Assembly (NCBI GenBank): GCA_020186115.1
Contig: WSYJ01000075.1
Coordinates: 496,001-560,000, forward strand
Direction: 5' to 3'
DNA: 64,000 nucleotides
From: Histomonas meleagridis
Lineage: Eukaryota; Parabasalia; Tritrichomonadida; Dientamoebidae
The stretch's first letter is position 1, and each line of letters opens with the position of its first letter. A program made the translations under genes and the position numbers. Shown piece by piece: positions 20,847 through 31,249 of the stretch. The notes under the pieces are model-generated. The model was not told where the DNA came from and ran no database searches. It worked only from the letters and a program-made list of their open reading frames with translations.

Positions 20847-21965
20847 ATGTCCGAAGCAAACGATTCACCTCCAGCAGCAGAAAACTCCACAACTCAAGAA
20901 CCTCAAAAAACACCAGCTCAAACGCAAAATTCTGCTCGTTATTCCCAATTAATGAATGCCGTCAAAAACTTACCGCAAGGAAGCGGCGGAACAAAATGGG
21001 TTCTTCCTGGAGAATCCACTACAAAGGCAGCACCAAAATCTAATGCTGCTGCAAACAAGTCTTTCGCTCCAACTCCATCTCAACCAGCAGCTATTGCAGC
21101 TAAACAAGCACCAACTGCAAAACCAGCTGATCCTCCAGCACCACCGGCACCAAAACCAGTATCACCTCCACCTGCAGCGCAAAAACCAGTATCCACATCT
21201 GCTGCTAAGCCAATAGCAGCACCGGCTTCACCAAAACCGGCTGCTTCACCAGCTACAACAGCACCAAAACCAGCGGCTGCACCTGCAGCATCTCCAAAGC
21301 CAGCAGTAACATCACAAAAAGCTAACTTCGGAGCACAGCGCACACAAATGAAAGCACACGAACCAGAGCCAGAGTTCAAGCAAAAGTTAGAGCAATTACA
21401 TTCAACTCCAAATCGTCCAGGAGTACTTGCACAACATGACTTTATCCCGCGCGAGCAACCAGTTGTACATGCAAGTTACACAACGTTAAAGCGCTGCACA
21501 ACATGGACAGGACCAACGCCCGAAACATTTGATGAGAAAGTTGATTGGTTAGAGCAAACAGGTGAATTCCATACATATGAATATAAGACAATTCCGACCC
21601 AAATCCCTCAACCACCGAGCGGCGGATCAAGCTTCCAGAGAGCAAGATCAATGTACGAAGGAAAGCCTTCATCACCTCCATCGCCTAACATACAAAGAGA
21701 AAGCACTGGTCAAATGTCTTCATTGATTTCGAGATATAATAATAGAGGAATGAATGAAGAAGAGCCGAAACGAAAAGAGCCAATACAGTTGCCTCAGAAA
21801 CAGGCACAAAAGGAACCTGAACATGAACCAGAAACAGAACCAGAACAGATACCTGAAGAGGAACAGGTTGAGGAAGTGCTGATTGATATGCAAGTTCAAG
21901 AACCTGAACAAGAGGAACAGAAAGTAAATGAAGAAGAGGATAAACAGGAGGAAGTTGATGAATGA
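20847..21965 (+). CDS. Pro/Ala-rich protein with acidic C-terminus
   Basis: 372 residues. Residues ~15-60 hold a possibly structured start (SARYSQLMNAVKNLPQGSG). Residues ~60-165 are an Ala/Pro/Lys-rich low-complexity region. Residues ~175-270 are the most ordered part, with Trp and Tyr (TTLKRCTTWTGPTPETFDEKVDWLEQTGEF). The tail from ~300 is strongly acidic, with Glu/Gln/Pro repeats. I do not recognise the family. The plan (disordered Pro-rich region, short motif-bearing domain, acidic tail) is common in cytoskeletal or adaptor proteins. GC content is higher than in the flanks, consistent with a real expressed gene. Confidence 0.75.
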   Translation: MSEANDSPPAAENSTTQEPQKTPAQTQNSARYSQLMNAVKNLPQGSGGTKWVLPGESTTKAAPKSNAAANKSFAPTPSQPAAIAAKQAPTAKPADPPAPPAPKPVSPPPAAQKPVSTSAAKPIAAPASPKPAASPATTAPKPAAAPAASPKPAVTSQKANFGAQRTQMKAHEPEPEFKQKLEQLHSTPNRPGVLAQHDFIPREQPVVHASYTTLKRCTTWTGPTPETFDEKVDWLEQTGEFHTYEYKTIPTQIPQPPSGGSSFQRARSMYEGKPSSPPSPNIQRESTGQMSSLISRYNNRGMNEEEPKRKEPIQLPQKQAQKEPEHEPETEPEQIPEEEQVEEVLIDMQVQEPEQEEQKVNEEEDKQEEVDE

Positions 21966-22316
21966 AAAAGCAAAGTAAATTTGATTCCTGAAACAATGAA
22001 ATTTTTGGATTTTTTATGTGATGAATTTGTTAATTTGATGGAAGAGTTTGATGTGGCTATCGTACCATTCAATAATTTTTCGTTTTGTTCTGAAATTGTT
22101 TTCTGCATTTTAACAAAACATTTCATAAAGATATTTATAAAATTATGTTTTCACATTTAAATTTAAAATAAACATTTGATAAAGATTTTTAAGTTCATAT
22201 TAATGTATGTTAAAACTTTTATGGACACATTTATGCTTATACAAAAATTATTCTTCTTAATGTTAAATTTAATTTGATAAAAAAATATGAAAAAAAAATT
22301 GGAAATTCCAAGTTTT
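21966..22316. other. Intergenic between the Pro/Ala-rich gene and ankyrin array 2
   Basis: AT-rich and made of the two 3' flanks. ORFs here are antisense or low-complexity shadows. I see no element. Confidence 0.4.
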
Positions 22317-25268
22317 TTATTTCATTTGACGTGTACGATTATACTTGAAATTATTATCCTCATTGATTCCTTTCTTCTGTAACAATTCTATAATTTCTTC
22401 AAACCCTTTTCGCTTAGCATATCCCAAAGCTGTACTAAATAAATTAGAAAATTTCCAAATATTATTTTACAATATCAAATTATTTAAATAAATATTATAT
22501 AAAATAATTAAATATCTCTAACGTTAATATCAATTTCTTTTTGGTCAAGAAGTATTTCAACTATTTTTTTGTTACCTTTTCTAGATGCATAAATAAGTGC
22601 TGTTTTATGTTATATGAATTAACACCAAAAAATTATATAAAACTGAAAACATTTTATATAAACTTTAGTGAAAATAAAGAAGCAGTTTTGATATTGACAT
22701 CAATTTTTTCTTGTTCAAGAAGTATTTCAACAATTGCATAAAATCCATTATCAGATGCGATCATGAGTGGCGTTTTATATAATAAAATGGATCACCAAAT
22801 AATGTTTTGATATTTCAATTCTTTGTTAGAAACATTAAATAATTGAAATTAATGCCTATTAAATTAATATCAATTTCTCCGCGTGAAAGTAACAATTTAA
22901 CAATATCAACATAACCATTCATAGTTGCATAAAGAAATGCTGAATTTCCAGATTTAGTGATAAAACCCAAAATAATTAAAATAATTATCAAATTATATAA
23001 ATCAATATCTTTAATATTTAAATCAATTTCTTTTTGTTCAAGTAATAATTTGACTATTTCAACATAACCATTCTTTACTGCAAATATTAGTGATGTTTCA
23101 TATAAACTAAAAAAAATTCCAAAAATATATTTGAAACATAAAATAAAAATAATAATCTTCAAACAAATCAATTTAACATTTTTAGAATTTATATCAACTT
23201 TCTCAGTATTAAGAAGTAATTCAACAACTTTTATATGGCCATTATTAGAAGCAAACATTAGTGCATTCCAAAATAAATTGAATAATTTCCAAATATTTTT
23301 AGTTGATATTATATTAATAAAATAAATATTATAAAGTTAAAATAAATATTCTTTGCATTAATATCAACTCCTTCTTGATTAAGAAGCATTTCAACGACTT
23401 CCAAATTTCCATTTTTAGAAGCAAAGGTAAGTGCTGTTTCAAATATAATGTTTAATTTCCATATATTATGATAAAACATTAAAATTTTTAAATCAGTTTT
23501 ATATAAAATAAAGAAAAATCATGTGAATTAATTTCAATTCCTTTTTGTTCAAGAAGTAATTTAACAATTTCCATATAATATTTTTCAGAAGCAATCATAA
23601 TTGCAGTTTTATATAATTTGAATCAACATCAAATATTATTAAAAAATATCATTATAAAATGATAAACTTTAATTAAATTGAATAAATATTTTTCTCATTG
23701 ATATTCAAATCATTTTGTTTAAGAAGTAATTTAACAATTTCAATATGTCCTTTTTCAGCAGCACATATAAGTGCTGTTTGATATAATTTAAATAAATTCC
23801 AAATATTATTTCGAAATATAAAATTATTGAAACAATAATTGATCATATAGATTTAACATCTTTAGCATTAATATCAATTTTTTCTTGTTGAAGAAGTAAT
23901 TGAACAATTTCAACATGACCTTTCCATGATGCACATATAAGAGGAGTTTTATATAATAGAATGAATCTCCAAATAATGTTTTGATATTTCAATTATTTGT
24001 TATAAACATTAATTATATCAATTAAATACCTATAGAATTAATATCATTTTCTCCACGTAAAAGTAATAATTTAATAATATCAACATAACCATTTAAAGCT
24101 GCATAAAGAAATGCTGAATTTTCAAATTTGGAGATAAAACCCAAAATATTTAAAATTATTATCAATTAATATATAACAATATCTTTAATATTGATATCAA
24201 TTTCTTTTTGTTCAAGTAATAATTTAACTACATCAGTATAACCATTCTTTGATGCTAAAGTTAATGCTGTTCCATATTATTTAAAAAAACTCCAAAAATA
24301 TATTTGAAACTCCGAATTTTTCAAATTAACTTCAAATAAATCAAATAAATGCCTTTATCATTTATATCTATTTTACCTTGTTTAAGTAATATTTCAACAA
24401 TTTCTGTATAACCTTTAGAAGATGCATATATAAATGCAGTCCAAAGTATAAAAATTAAATTCCAAAAGATATTAATAAATATGAAAATATTTAAATAATA
24501 AACAAATATTATAGTTAAATATCTTTGGCATTGATATCAATTTCTTTCTTTTCAACAAGCATTTTAACTATTTCTGTATAACCATTTTTAGCAGCAAATA
24601 AAAGAGCTGATCCAATTAAGTAAAAAATTCAAATATTAATTTGGAATATCAATTGTTTGAAATCAACTTTAAATATAACTTATTAACATTTCTAATTTTT
24701 ACGTCAATTCCATCTTGTTCAAGTAATAATTTAACAATTTCTGTAAATCCATTTTCACATGCATATATAAGTGCTGATTTATTATATATAAAAAAACTCC
24801 AAATATTTCAAAGAAATAAAATATTATTTAAATAAACAGCAAAATTTGGAAATAAATATCTATAACATTAATATCAACTTTTTGTTCAAGAAGTAATTTA
24901 ACAATTTCAGTATTTCCATTTTTGGCTGCTAATAACAAAGGAGTTTCAAATGATTGTAGAAAATTTCAAATATTTTAATGAAACATCAAATAATATATTT
25001 TAACATATTACACAAAAATGAATCATTTCCAACATTAATATCAATTTTTTGTAACTGAAGAATCTTTCTAAATATTTCTGTGTTTCCATTTTCACATGTA
25101 CATAAGAAAGCAGATTGAAAATTTATAAATAAATTCCAAATCATAATTTTATACCCAAAATAATATAATTAAATATTAAACAATATTTAAAAACATTTAC
25201 TGCTTTTATATCTATTCCTTTTTGTTGAAGAAGTAATTTCACAATATCAAAATTACAATTTTGAGATG
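22317..25268 (-). repeat. Ankyrin array 2: about eighteen further modules separated by ~70-nt spacers
   Basis: This continues the ankyrin gene 25269-26684 on the minus strand. Module starts lie about every 155-175 bases (near 25106, 24946, 24775, 24605, 24433, 24262 and so on down to 22430). Each module is ~32 codons with EIVKLLLEQ-like cores and INAK-like ends, followed by an AT-rich spacer. Most junctions change frame; two spacers near 22.8-23.2 kb happen to stay open and in frame. The final module (TALGYAKRKGFEEIIELLQ) is distinct and ends NRTRQMK plus TAA at 22317-22319, giving a coherent C-terminus. Spacers share an ATATTTGGAAATT-type core about 30 bases before the next module. Part of the array is itself duplicated. 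Confidence 0.8.
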
Positions 25269-26684
25269 CTAAAATAAGTGCTGTATTAAATATTTTAAAT
25301 ATTTTCCAAATATTATAAACAAAATTCGAATTAATAAGACAAACTTTAAATACAAAAAATAATCATCTTTAGCATTAATATCAATTTTATCTTGTTGAAG
25401 AAGTGATTTAAAGACATCAAAATAACCTTTTTCAGATATGATCATTAAAGGTGTTTTAAACATAATAAATAAACTCCAAATATTGAATTTAAATATTGGA
25501 TACCACAAAAGAACACGAAATAAAACAAAAAAAATATTTTTTTCATTAATCGAAAATGTTTTTCTTTCAAGAATAAAATTCGTAAGTTCAACATTTCCTA
25601 ATTCAATAGCAGAAATCAAATTACATATTATACCATATTTTTCTAGAAAATATTTAATAAGGAAAATATTACCAATTTTTGCTGCTTCATAAACAATAAA
25701 ATTATTTACTTTCATTCCAATGCTTTCCAAAAATGAAAATATTTCATAATTACCATATTTAATTGCTATTTCCCCTAATACTTCTAATTTATTAATTTCA
25801 CCAATTTTATTATCATAAAGATATTGAAAGATATCATTTTGATGAAATTCTATTGCTGCTTCATATGCATATTCAAATGTTGAATGATTTTGTTCACATA
25901 AATGAATGATTTCGGCATTTCCACCTGCAACTGCATATTTACCTGTATTTTCTACATTAGCATTATTCATAAGCAAATATTTAAAACATTTAACAGATCC
26001 AAAAAATGCTGCATAATCGATTAATGAAACATTTTTTGCATTAATGAATGAATGTCTATTATAAAGTGATGGTTCAATCTTTTGATTTATATCAAATTTT
26101 ATTTGTGATGATGTTTCTTGTAGTGTTTCTAAATCATCATTTCGAATAGCTTTTAAAATTTCTGTGTCATATCCTTGTTTTATATAATACTTATGAAGTT
26201 TCCAATTGTCTTCTGAAAGTTTTTCAATATTTTTAAAGAATGGATAATTGAATGGACACCCAGCATATCTTAATTTGTAAAGCATTCCTTTTGTCAAATA
26301 ATCTGCAAAATATAATGTCTTCTTGTTTCTTATCTTTATAGGATCAATTAAGTTTTTATCAATTAATTGCCTAAGTAGAAAATTTGATTCTTCTGTCTCT
26401 ATGCCAAGAAGAAATTGTGAGAAAATGTTTAGAATGTTGGGCTTAGTCTTCATAATTTTTTCTTCTTTGGATTCAATTTCTTTAATGAAAAGAAGGGAAG
26501 TATCAAAATCTACATGGGAAATAAATGAGGAATAAATTAGATGACATATGACAAAATTAAATGATGTTGGATAATCGTTACTAAAAAATTTGATGATTGC
26601 TTCAGCCGATTTTTCGGTGTTATCTTTACTCAGACTAAATATAGTCTGCTCTATTGATGAGAGATCTTCCAAACAATTCTTCAT
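25269..26684 (-). CDS. Ankyrin-repeat protein with DUF3447-like domain, N-terminal part of array 2
   Basis: 471 residues from ATG 26684. Residues ~1-180 are the helical leader (SIEQTIFSLSKDNTEKSAEAI). Residues ~195-310 are the DUF3447-like core, with LIDYAAFFGSVKCFKYLLMN and GGNAEIIHLCEQNHSTF. Ankyrin units follow. The first spacer happens to be in frame here, so translation passes through a hydrophobic run (about VLFRVLLWYPIFKF) into a normal module. It then stops in the second spacer. If spacers are removed from the mature message, the protein would be far longer, with about 19 modules. It is closely related to the protein at 6280-7512. No function can be named. Confidence 0.75.
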   Translation of the reverse strand: MKNCLEDLSSIEQTIFSLSKDNTEKSAEAIIKFFSNDYPTSFNFVICHLIYSSFISHVDFDTSLLFIKEIESKEEKIMKTKPNILNIFSQFLLGIETEESNFLLRQLIDKNLIDPIKIRNKKTLYFADYLTKGMLYKLRYAGCPFNYPFFKNIEKLSEDNWKLHKYYIKQGYDTEILKAIRNDDLETLQETSSQIKFDINQKIEPSLYNRHSFINAKNVSLIDYAAFFGSVKCFKYLLMNNANVENTGKYAVAGGNAEIIHLCEQNHSTFEYAYEAAIEFHQNDIFQYLYDNKIGEINKLEVLGEIAIKYGNYEIFSFLESIGMKVNNFIVYEAAKIGNIFLIKYFLEKYGIICNLISAIELGNVELTNFILERKTFSINEKNIFFVLFRVLLWYPIFKFNIWSLFIMFKTPLMIISEKGYFDVFKSLLQQDKIDINAKDDYFLYLKFVLLIRILFIIFGKYLKYLIQHLF

Positions 26685-27242
26685 GATAAAAGGAAATTGA
26701 ATAATAACCGTTTTGTTGTCAGAAAAGCCGATCGAAACTAACTGTAAAAAATGAGCAGCACTTTTTGCTCGGCTTTAACAGAATTAAAATCAAAAAGTGG
26801 GACCGATACTATCGTTTTTTCCAAACTACTTGTGTTGTTATAAAAACAATTTTTATTTATTTATTTTAAAGGCTTAATCTTGAAATATGACATTTACAAA
26901 ATACTTTGTTGAAAAGAATATGTACTCTTTTGGAAGCATTACTGTATCATTTACCCAATTGCTGACAGAGAGTTTAACATAAATTTTTATGATACTTAAT
27001 ATTTATAAATAATTATCAAGTATATATGTATATATCATTCATTAAAAAAATTTATAAGTAATTGGCTATTTTTTGAGATAAATATATTTTGTGTTTATTG
27101 TTTATTGAATAGTTTATTTTGTAATGTATACAAATTTTTGTGTTCTTATTATCTGGTTATGCAAAAAATTCACAACTTTATTTCCATTCAAAAATGAAGT
27201 ACAAAAAAATATTACGTTGAGAAAAATTGATGAACAATTTTT
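26685..27242. other. Intergenic upstream of ankyrin gene 2
   Basis: It contains a Myb-type site next to the ankyrin ATG and otherwise AT-rich sequence, including a TATATATGTATATAT run near 27020. No gene is seen. Confidence 0.4.
26705..26712 (-). promoter_or_regulatory. Myb-type motif (TAACCGTT on the plus strand)
   Basis: It lies 21-28 bases upstream of ATG 26684; read on the minus strand it is AACGGTTA. It is the same motif class as upstream of the ankyrin genes at 7512 and 59670. Confidence 0.45.
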
Positions 27243-28097
27243 TTATAGATTTTCTTTATTTATTCTTTCGAAAGCCGATCTCACTGTTATTGATGACAGT
27301 GAAAATTGTTCTGTTAGGCTTACTCCGCTTTTATAATCTACCTTTAATGGTTGAACTGTGTTCATATTCTTGCTTGGAACCGCAGTAACTTGAGTGTTTC
27401 CTGTTGTATTTACTTGTTGCTTTTCAACAACAACATTTACTTTGGGTTTTTGTTGTTTTTGTACGACAATTGGCGCTGGTTTAGGTTTCTCTTTCGGAAT
27501 AATACGCCGTGGAGGGAGCTCTGTTGGTCTGTCGTCTTGGAATTCGTAGTCGTTATAATCGTCTGGACGTAATGGGCGAGTTAATTCAATGAATCTTTGT
27601 GAATTATGTTGAATCTCATCTGTGTCAAAAGAATCCGCTGGATCACCTTTGTAGTGAAGGTACATACAATCTGCATTGGTACATTTGACGCCACTTAAGT
27701 AATTTGAGCAATATTTGCTGGTGCCAAATGAGGCCTTAATGGGATGGTTTTTGTAAACAAAATCCTCAAGGGCATAGATGCATTCAAGGGCATCTTCGTT
27801 GTTCATAAATGTAACATAGGCGCTAACTGTTGGACGAATGGAATTTGAAGAATGTTGTGTCTGATTATTGATTACAATCTTCTTAATAGGTCCATATTGC
27901 CCAAAATACTCATAGCGTTCAAGAATTTCTTCACTGGCAATCTCTGCCGGAATTCCAATGACATAAACAAGATCTCGTTGAATGACTCGGTATATCGCAA
28001 GGCGAGCTCTATCTGGGAGTATAGCCCTCCCACGGTTGTTATTCTGTTTCCTATGATCTTTGGAGTCTCCAAGAGACCCTTTGCCATATCCTCTCAT
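27243..28097 (-). CDS. NOT4-like CCR4-NOT protein lacking the RING domain
   Basis: 284 residues. The NOT4 linker and RRM are clear: YRVIQRDLVYVIGIPAEIA, LERYEYFGQYGPIKKIVIN and SAYVTFMNNEDALECI, spanning ~38-125. A CCCH zinc finger follows (KYCSNYLSGVKCTNADCMYLH, about 128-150). After that the protein is disordered, Pro/Lys/Gln-rich. NOT4 is normally an E3 ubiquitin ligase of the CCR4-NOT deadenylase complex, with an N-terminal C4C4 RING. Here the ATG at 28097 is followed by only ~35 basic residues before the linker, and the upstream 600 bases hold no RING-coding frame. It may bind RNA and the complex without ligase activity. The start is supported by the in-frame ATG and the absence of any upstream coding. 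Confidence 0.88.
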   Translation of the reverse strand: MRGYGKGSLGDSKDHRKQNNNRGRAILPDRARLAIYRVIQRDLVYVIGIPAEIASEEILERYEYFGQYGPIKKIVINNQTQHSSNSIRPTVSAYVTFMNNEDALECIYALEDFVYKNHPIKASFGTSKYCSNYLSGVKCTNADCMYLHYKGDPADSFDTDEIQHNSQRFIELTRPLRPDDYNDYEFQDDRPTELPPRRIIPKEKPKPAPIVVQKQQKPKVNVVVEKQQVNTTGNTQVTAVPSKNMNTVQPLKVDYKSGVSLTEQFSLSSITVRSAFERINKENL

Positions 28098-28726
28098 TCA
28101 AACTAATTTCATTTGAATGGTTTATTTAAATATTTAAATACAGGTGAAATGAAAATTTATTTGCTTTCCACAAGCAACCTATAGTATCACAGCATTAGGA
28201 AAAAAGTATTAGGCGTCTTCTTGTTTCGGTGTTGTGTGATATCTTTTTAATTTGCATTTATGCTTTTGATTTGTGCACAAATTTTTTAATGTATCGATAA
28301 TAGTTCCTTGCGCTTGGATTTTTAAAAATGATGCCGTGGATTTTACAAAAGAAACATATTTTCAATTTTTCAAAATGAAATGGAAAATTTGGAAATTTCC
28401 AAATTCATATCTTGTGAAATAAATGAAGACGTTCGTTATTGAACATGGAGCATTTTTTTGTGTTTTATTTTTTAGGTTGTCGAAATAATTGCAATGGATT
28501 GTAACCTGTTGGTCAGGTTTGTAGCGCCCATATCAGCTTTTTGAAATCTACTTTTGTGGGAGATCATCAGTTAGTTTTCACTCATTTATCTCTTTGTGAG
28601 GTGCACATTGTATGGAAAAAGATCGGACTTTGAATTATCGAGATATTATCAAAAAGTGCATGATAGCGATCATTTCCCTCTGATTTTCCACTGTAAGCGG
28701 TTAAATTCTCACATAAAAAGCAGAAT
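28098..28726. other. Divergent intergenic region between NOT4-like and NT-C2 genes
   Basis: About 630 bases with no ORF of note. I searched for RING-type Cys-x2-Cys codons in frame with NOT4 and saw none. An initiator TCACAT lies at the right edge. Confidence 0.45.
28709..28714 (+). promoter_or_regulatory. Initiator-like element TCACAT
   Basis: TCACA fits TCAYW and lies 16 bases from ATG 28727 (counting from its A). Confidence 0.5.
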
Positions 28727-31249
28727 ATGTTCTCCAAATACATTAAAATCGATTCTACTTTAACCATTACTTTCCACAGTGTTGATCTCAAAAGAAAAAT
28801 GAGAGATGAATTTAGAATATCTTTTGAACGTGGTGAAACCAAAGGTACATCAGATATTGTCAGACCAAATGAAAAAGGTGTAATAAATTTTGAAGCCAGT
28901 TTTGATGCTAGATGTACCATGTACATTTCAAAGAGTGATAAAAAACCACGTCCAAAACATGTTCAAATCCAACTTAATCGTATGACTGGTCCAACAACCT
29001 CAAAAATATATGGAAAGCTTTTACTTGATGTTTCGCCATACTTTGAAAAAGGCATGGTTGAGAAGGAAATTGAAATGGAAAGTGGAAGATCAATAACACC
29101 GATTCTTAATGTCTCATTTTATCTTCGAAAGGAAGGGGAAGAAATCGAAGGTAACTTTGATAAGGAAGATGTTTCATTTGTTGAGAAAACACCAGCCAAG
29201 ATCCGAATTAATCAATGGGATAAGACAGAAGTTGAACCTGAAGCAAATGATGACTCACCAAAGAAGATAAAGAAACTTAACACACATAAAGGCTCTGGGC
29301 AAAATGAAGATCAACGATCAGTCAAGAAAAAAGTTCGAAAAGTTTCCAAAACTTCACCAGAAGAAAACGAATCCTACAAAAAGAAGCAAATGAAGAAAGT
29401 GAAGAAGCCAAAGAAGCCAGCTAAAGATGAAATAGAAGTCCCTGTTGTTGAAGATGAAGATGAAATCCCACAAATCGAAGAAAAGAAGAAGAAGTCAAAG
29501 AAACAGAAGAAAGAAAAAGAAGAAAAACCACAAATCGAAGAAGAGAACGAAGAAACTCCAGCTGTAGAGGATGAAGAAGAAGAGCAACCAAAGAAAGAGA
29601 AGAAGAAAGACAAAAAAGAAAAGAAAGAAGAACCTGAAGAAGTTAAAGAAGAAGAAAAGCCAAAGAAAGAGAAGAAGGACAAAAAGCAGAAAGAAGAAAT
29701 TCCGCCAATTGTAGAAGACGAAGACGAAGAGAAACCAAAGAAAGACAAGAAGAAGGAAAAGAAAGAGAAGAAAGAGGAACCTGAAGAAGTAAATGAAGAA
29801 GAAGAGAAGCCAAAGAAAGAAAAGAAAGATAAAAAGAAAGAGAAGAAAGAAGAACCGGAGGAAGTTGAAGAGGAGAAACCAAAGAAAGAAAAGAAAGATA
29901 AAAAGAAAGAGAAGAAAGAAGAACCGGAGGAAGTTGAAGAGGAGAAGCCAAAGAAAGAAAAGAAGAAGGAAAAGAAAGAAGAGCCTGAGGAAGTAAATGA
30001 AGAAGAAGAGAAGCCTAAAAAGGAAAAGAAGAAAGGCAAAAAGGAGAAGAAGGAAGAGCCGGAAGAAGTTGAAGAAGAGAATCCAAAGAAAGATGAAGAC
30101 ATCATTGAGACACCTCCAATTGTTGAAGACGAAGAAGAAGCCAAACCCGAACCTAAGAAGTCCAAGAAAGACAAGAAGAAGAAGGACAAAGAAGTCATTA
30201 AGCACAATCCGAATGTTCCCAGGTTCACAGAGCTCTTCCAAAAAGTCCTATCATATCCCTTCCAGCCAATCAAGACGCCAGTCTACATTGATGCAGCGCA
30301 TAACTGTCCATATCCGAGTTGCATCTTTCCATCATTTGCTATTTTGTTACATTCGGAACTTCTTAAACCCAAAGTCTATAATGACAAAGACTTTGACACG
30401 TTAAGCTCGACCTATCTTGACTTATTTGAACGTATTCCCGTTGATGCCAAAGACGAAAAGTTCCTTGCGACATTAATGATCATCTTATTAGTTAACTCAC
30501 ATGTTACGAAAGAACATTTAGAAACGCCACGTAACAAATTGTTTATTGAGAAACTGAATGATTTACTTAACAAACAATCGAAAGATTTAGTCTCATCATT
30601 ATTAATTAACTTCGAAGTATTATGTAATCGTTATAGCACAGCACGATTTGAAGTTGATCCATTATTAGATGACTTCCGTCAAGTGATTGAAGGAGTTCGT
30701 ACAGCACTTAACTTTACTAATGCTATTAATAGTTATTTGTTACAACAATTCATCACATTATTAGACGCAAAAATGTCAAATAAAATATTATCCAATCCAA
30801 TGCGCTTTACATTTTCGAAGGCGATTGTTTGGAATTCATTCATCACAGCGTTTGAGTCTGTCGAAGGATTACATTTACGTTATTTACGACAAATTGTTAA
30901 TACATTAGTAATGTCTGTAAATATTTCGAATTCTTCGCCAAATGATAATATAATCGGTAATAGTAACGAAAGTATTTGTAAGGACTTAAGTTACGATTTG
31001 GTAAGTTATTTGTTGTTTAACTTTAAGCCCGACGAAATGATACCGCAAAGAATAGACTACGATGGATTCTTGCAAAGATATAACATAGAAAAGATTACAC
31101 AATTCCAACAAATATTGCCAAATAAAATAGAAAACTTTTTGATGGCTGCAGAACAGGCAAGAACTTCACTGTGGAATAAAAGATCGGGCGCTACTGAGAC
31201 CGCAATTAAGGTGTTCCCTTTCTTGTCGGATTATGTAGCAAATAATTAA
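28727..31249 (+). CDS. NT-C2-like protein with long Lys/Glu-rich repeat region
   Basis: 840 residues in three parts. Residues 1 to ~135 resemble an N-terminal C2 (NT-C2/EEIG1-EHBP1) domain: LTITFHSVDLKRK, GVINFEASFDARCTMYIS, HVQIQLNR and KIYGKLLLDVSPYF. Residues ~165-495 are almost only Lys, Glu, Pro, Val and Asp, with tandem repeats such as KKEKKEEPEEVEEEKPKKEK; this part is disordered or a charged single helix. Residues ~500-840 are a helical domain (FTELFQKVLSYPF, LQQFITLLDAK, FLMAAEQART) that could be dilute-like, with low certainty. NT-C2 proteins link membranes to the actin cytoskeleton or to Rabs. The ORF is unbroken in spite of the repeats. Confidence 0.75.
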   Translation: MFSKYIKIDSTLTITFHSVDLKRKMRDEFRISFERGETKGTSDIVRPNEKGVINFEASFDARCTMYISKSDKKPRPKHVQIQLNRMTGPTTSKIYGKLLLDVSPYFEKGMVEKEIEMESGRSITPILNVSFYLRKEGEEIEGNFDKEDVSFVEKTPAKIRINQWDKTEVEPEANDDSPKKIKKLNTHKGSGQNEDQRSVKKKVRKVSKTSPEENESYKKKQMKKVKKPKKPAKDEIEVPVVEDEDEIPQIEEKKKKSKKQKKEKEEKPQIEEENEETPAVEDEEEEQPKKEKKKDKKEKKEEPEEVKEEEKPKKEKKDKKQKEEIPPIVEDEDEEKPKKDKKKEKKEKKEEPEEVNEEEEKPKKEKKDKKKEKKEEPEEVEEEKPKKEKKDKKKEKKEEPEEVEEEKPKKEKKKEKKEEPEEVNEEEEKPKKEKKKGKKEKKEEPEEVEEENPKKDEDIIETPPIVEDEEEAKPEPKKSKKDKKKKDKEVIKHNPNVPRFTELFQKVLSYPFQPIKTPVYIDAAHNCPYPSCIFPSFAILLHSELLKPKVYNDKDFDTLSSTYLDLFERIPVDAKDEKFLATLMIILLVNSHVTKEHLETPRNKLFIEKLNDLLNKQSKDLVSSLLINFEVLCNRYSTARFEVDPLLDDFRQVIEGVRTALNFTNAINSYLLQQFITLLDAKMSNKILSNPMRFTFSKAIVWNSFITAFESVEGLHLRYLRQIVNTLVMSVNISNSSPNDNIIGNSNESICKDLSYDLVSYLLFNFKPDEMIPQRIDYDGFLQRYNIEKITQFQQILPNKIENFLMAAEQARTSLWNKRSGATETAIKVFPFLSDYVANN
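29480..30190 (+). repeat. Coding purine-rich repeat (GAA/AAG) in the NT-C2 protein
   Basis: About 700 bases are nearly all purine on the plus strand, with near-identical blocks of 60-75 bases repeated (for example 29815-29885 and 29880-29950). The reverse strand gives long artefactual Ser/Phe ORFs. Confidence 0.8.

Noticed and set aside
22317-25268. CRISPR-like array (regular repeat-spacer pattern)
   Set aside because: The repeated part is ~96 bases of ankyrin code, the spacers are related to one another, and the sequence is eukaryotic.
25440-25560. Transmembrane segments in ankyrin proteins
   Set aside because: The hydrophobic runs come from translating AT-rich spacers that are in frame by chance; the same spacers are out of frame in most other units.
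29374-30273. Long minus-strand ORFs rich in Ser and Phe/Leu opposite the Lys/Glu-rich gene
   Set aside because: They are antisense readings of the GAA/AAG repeats in the NT-C2 gene; the plus-strand ORF has domains and an initiator.
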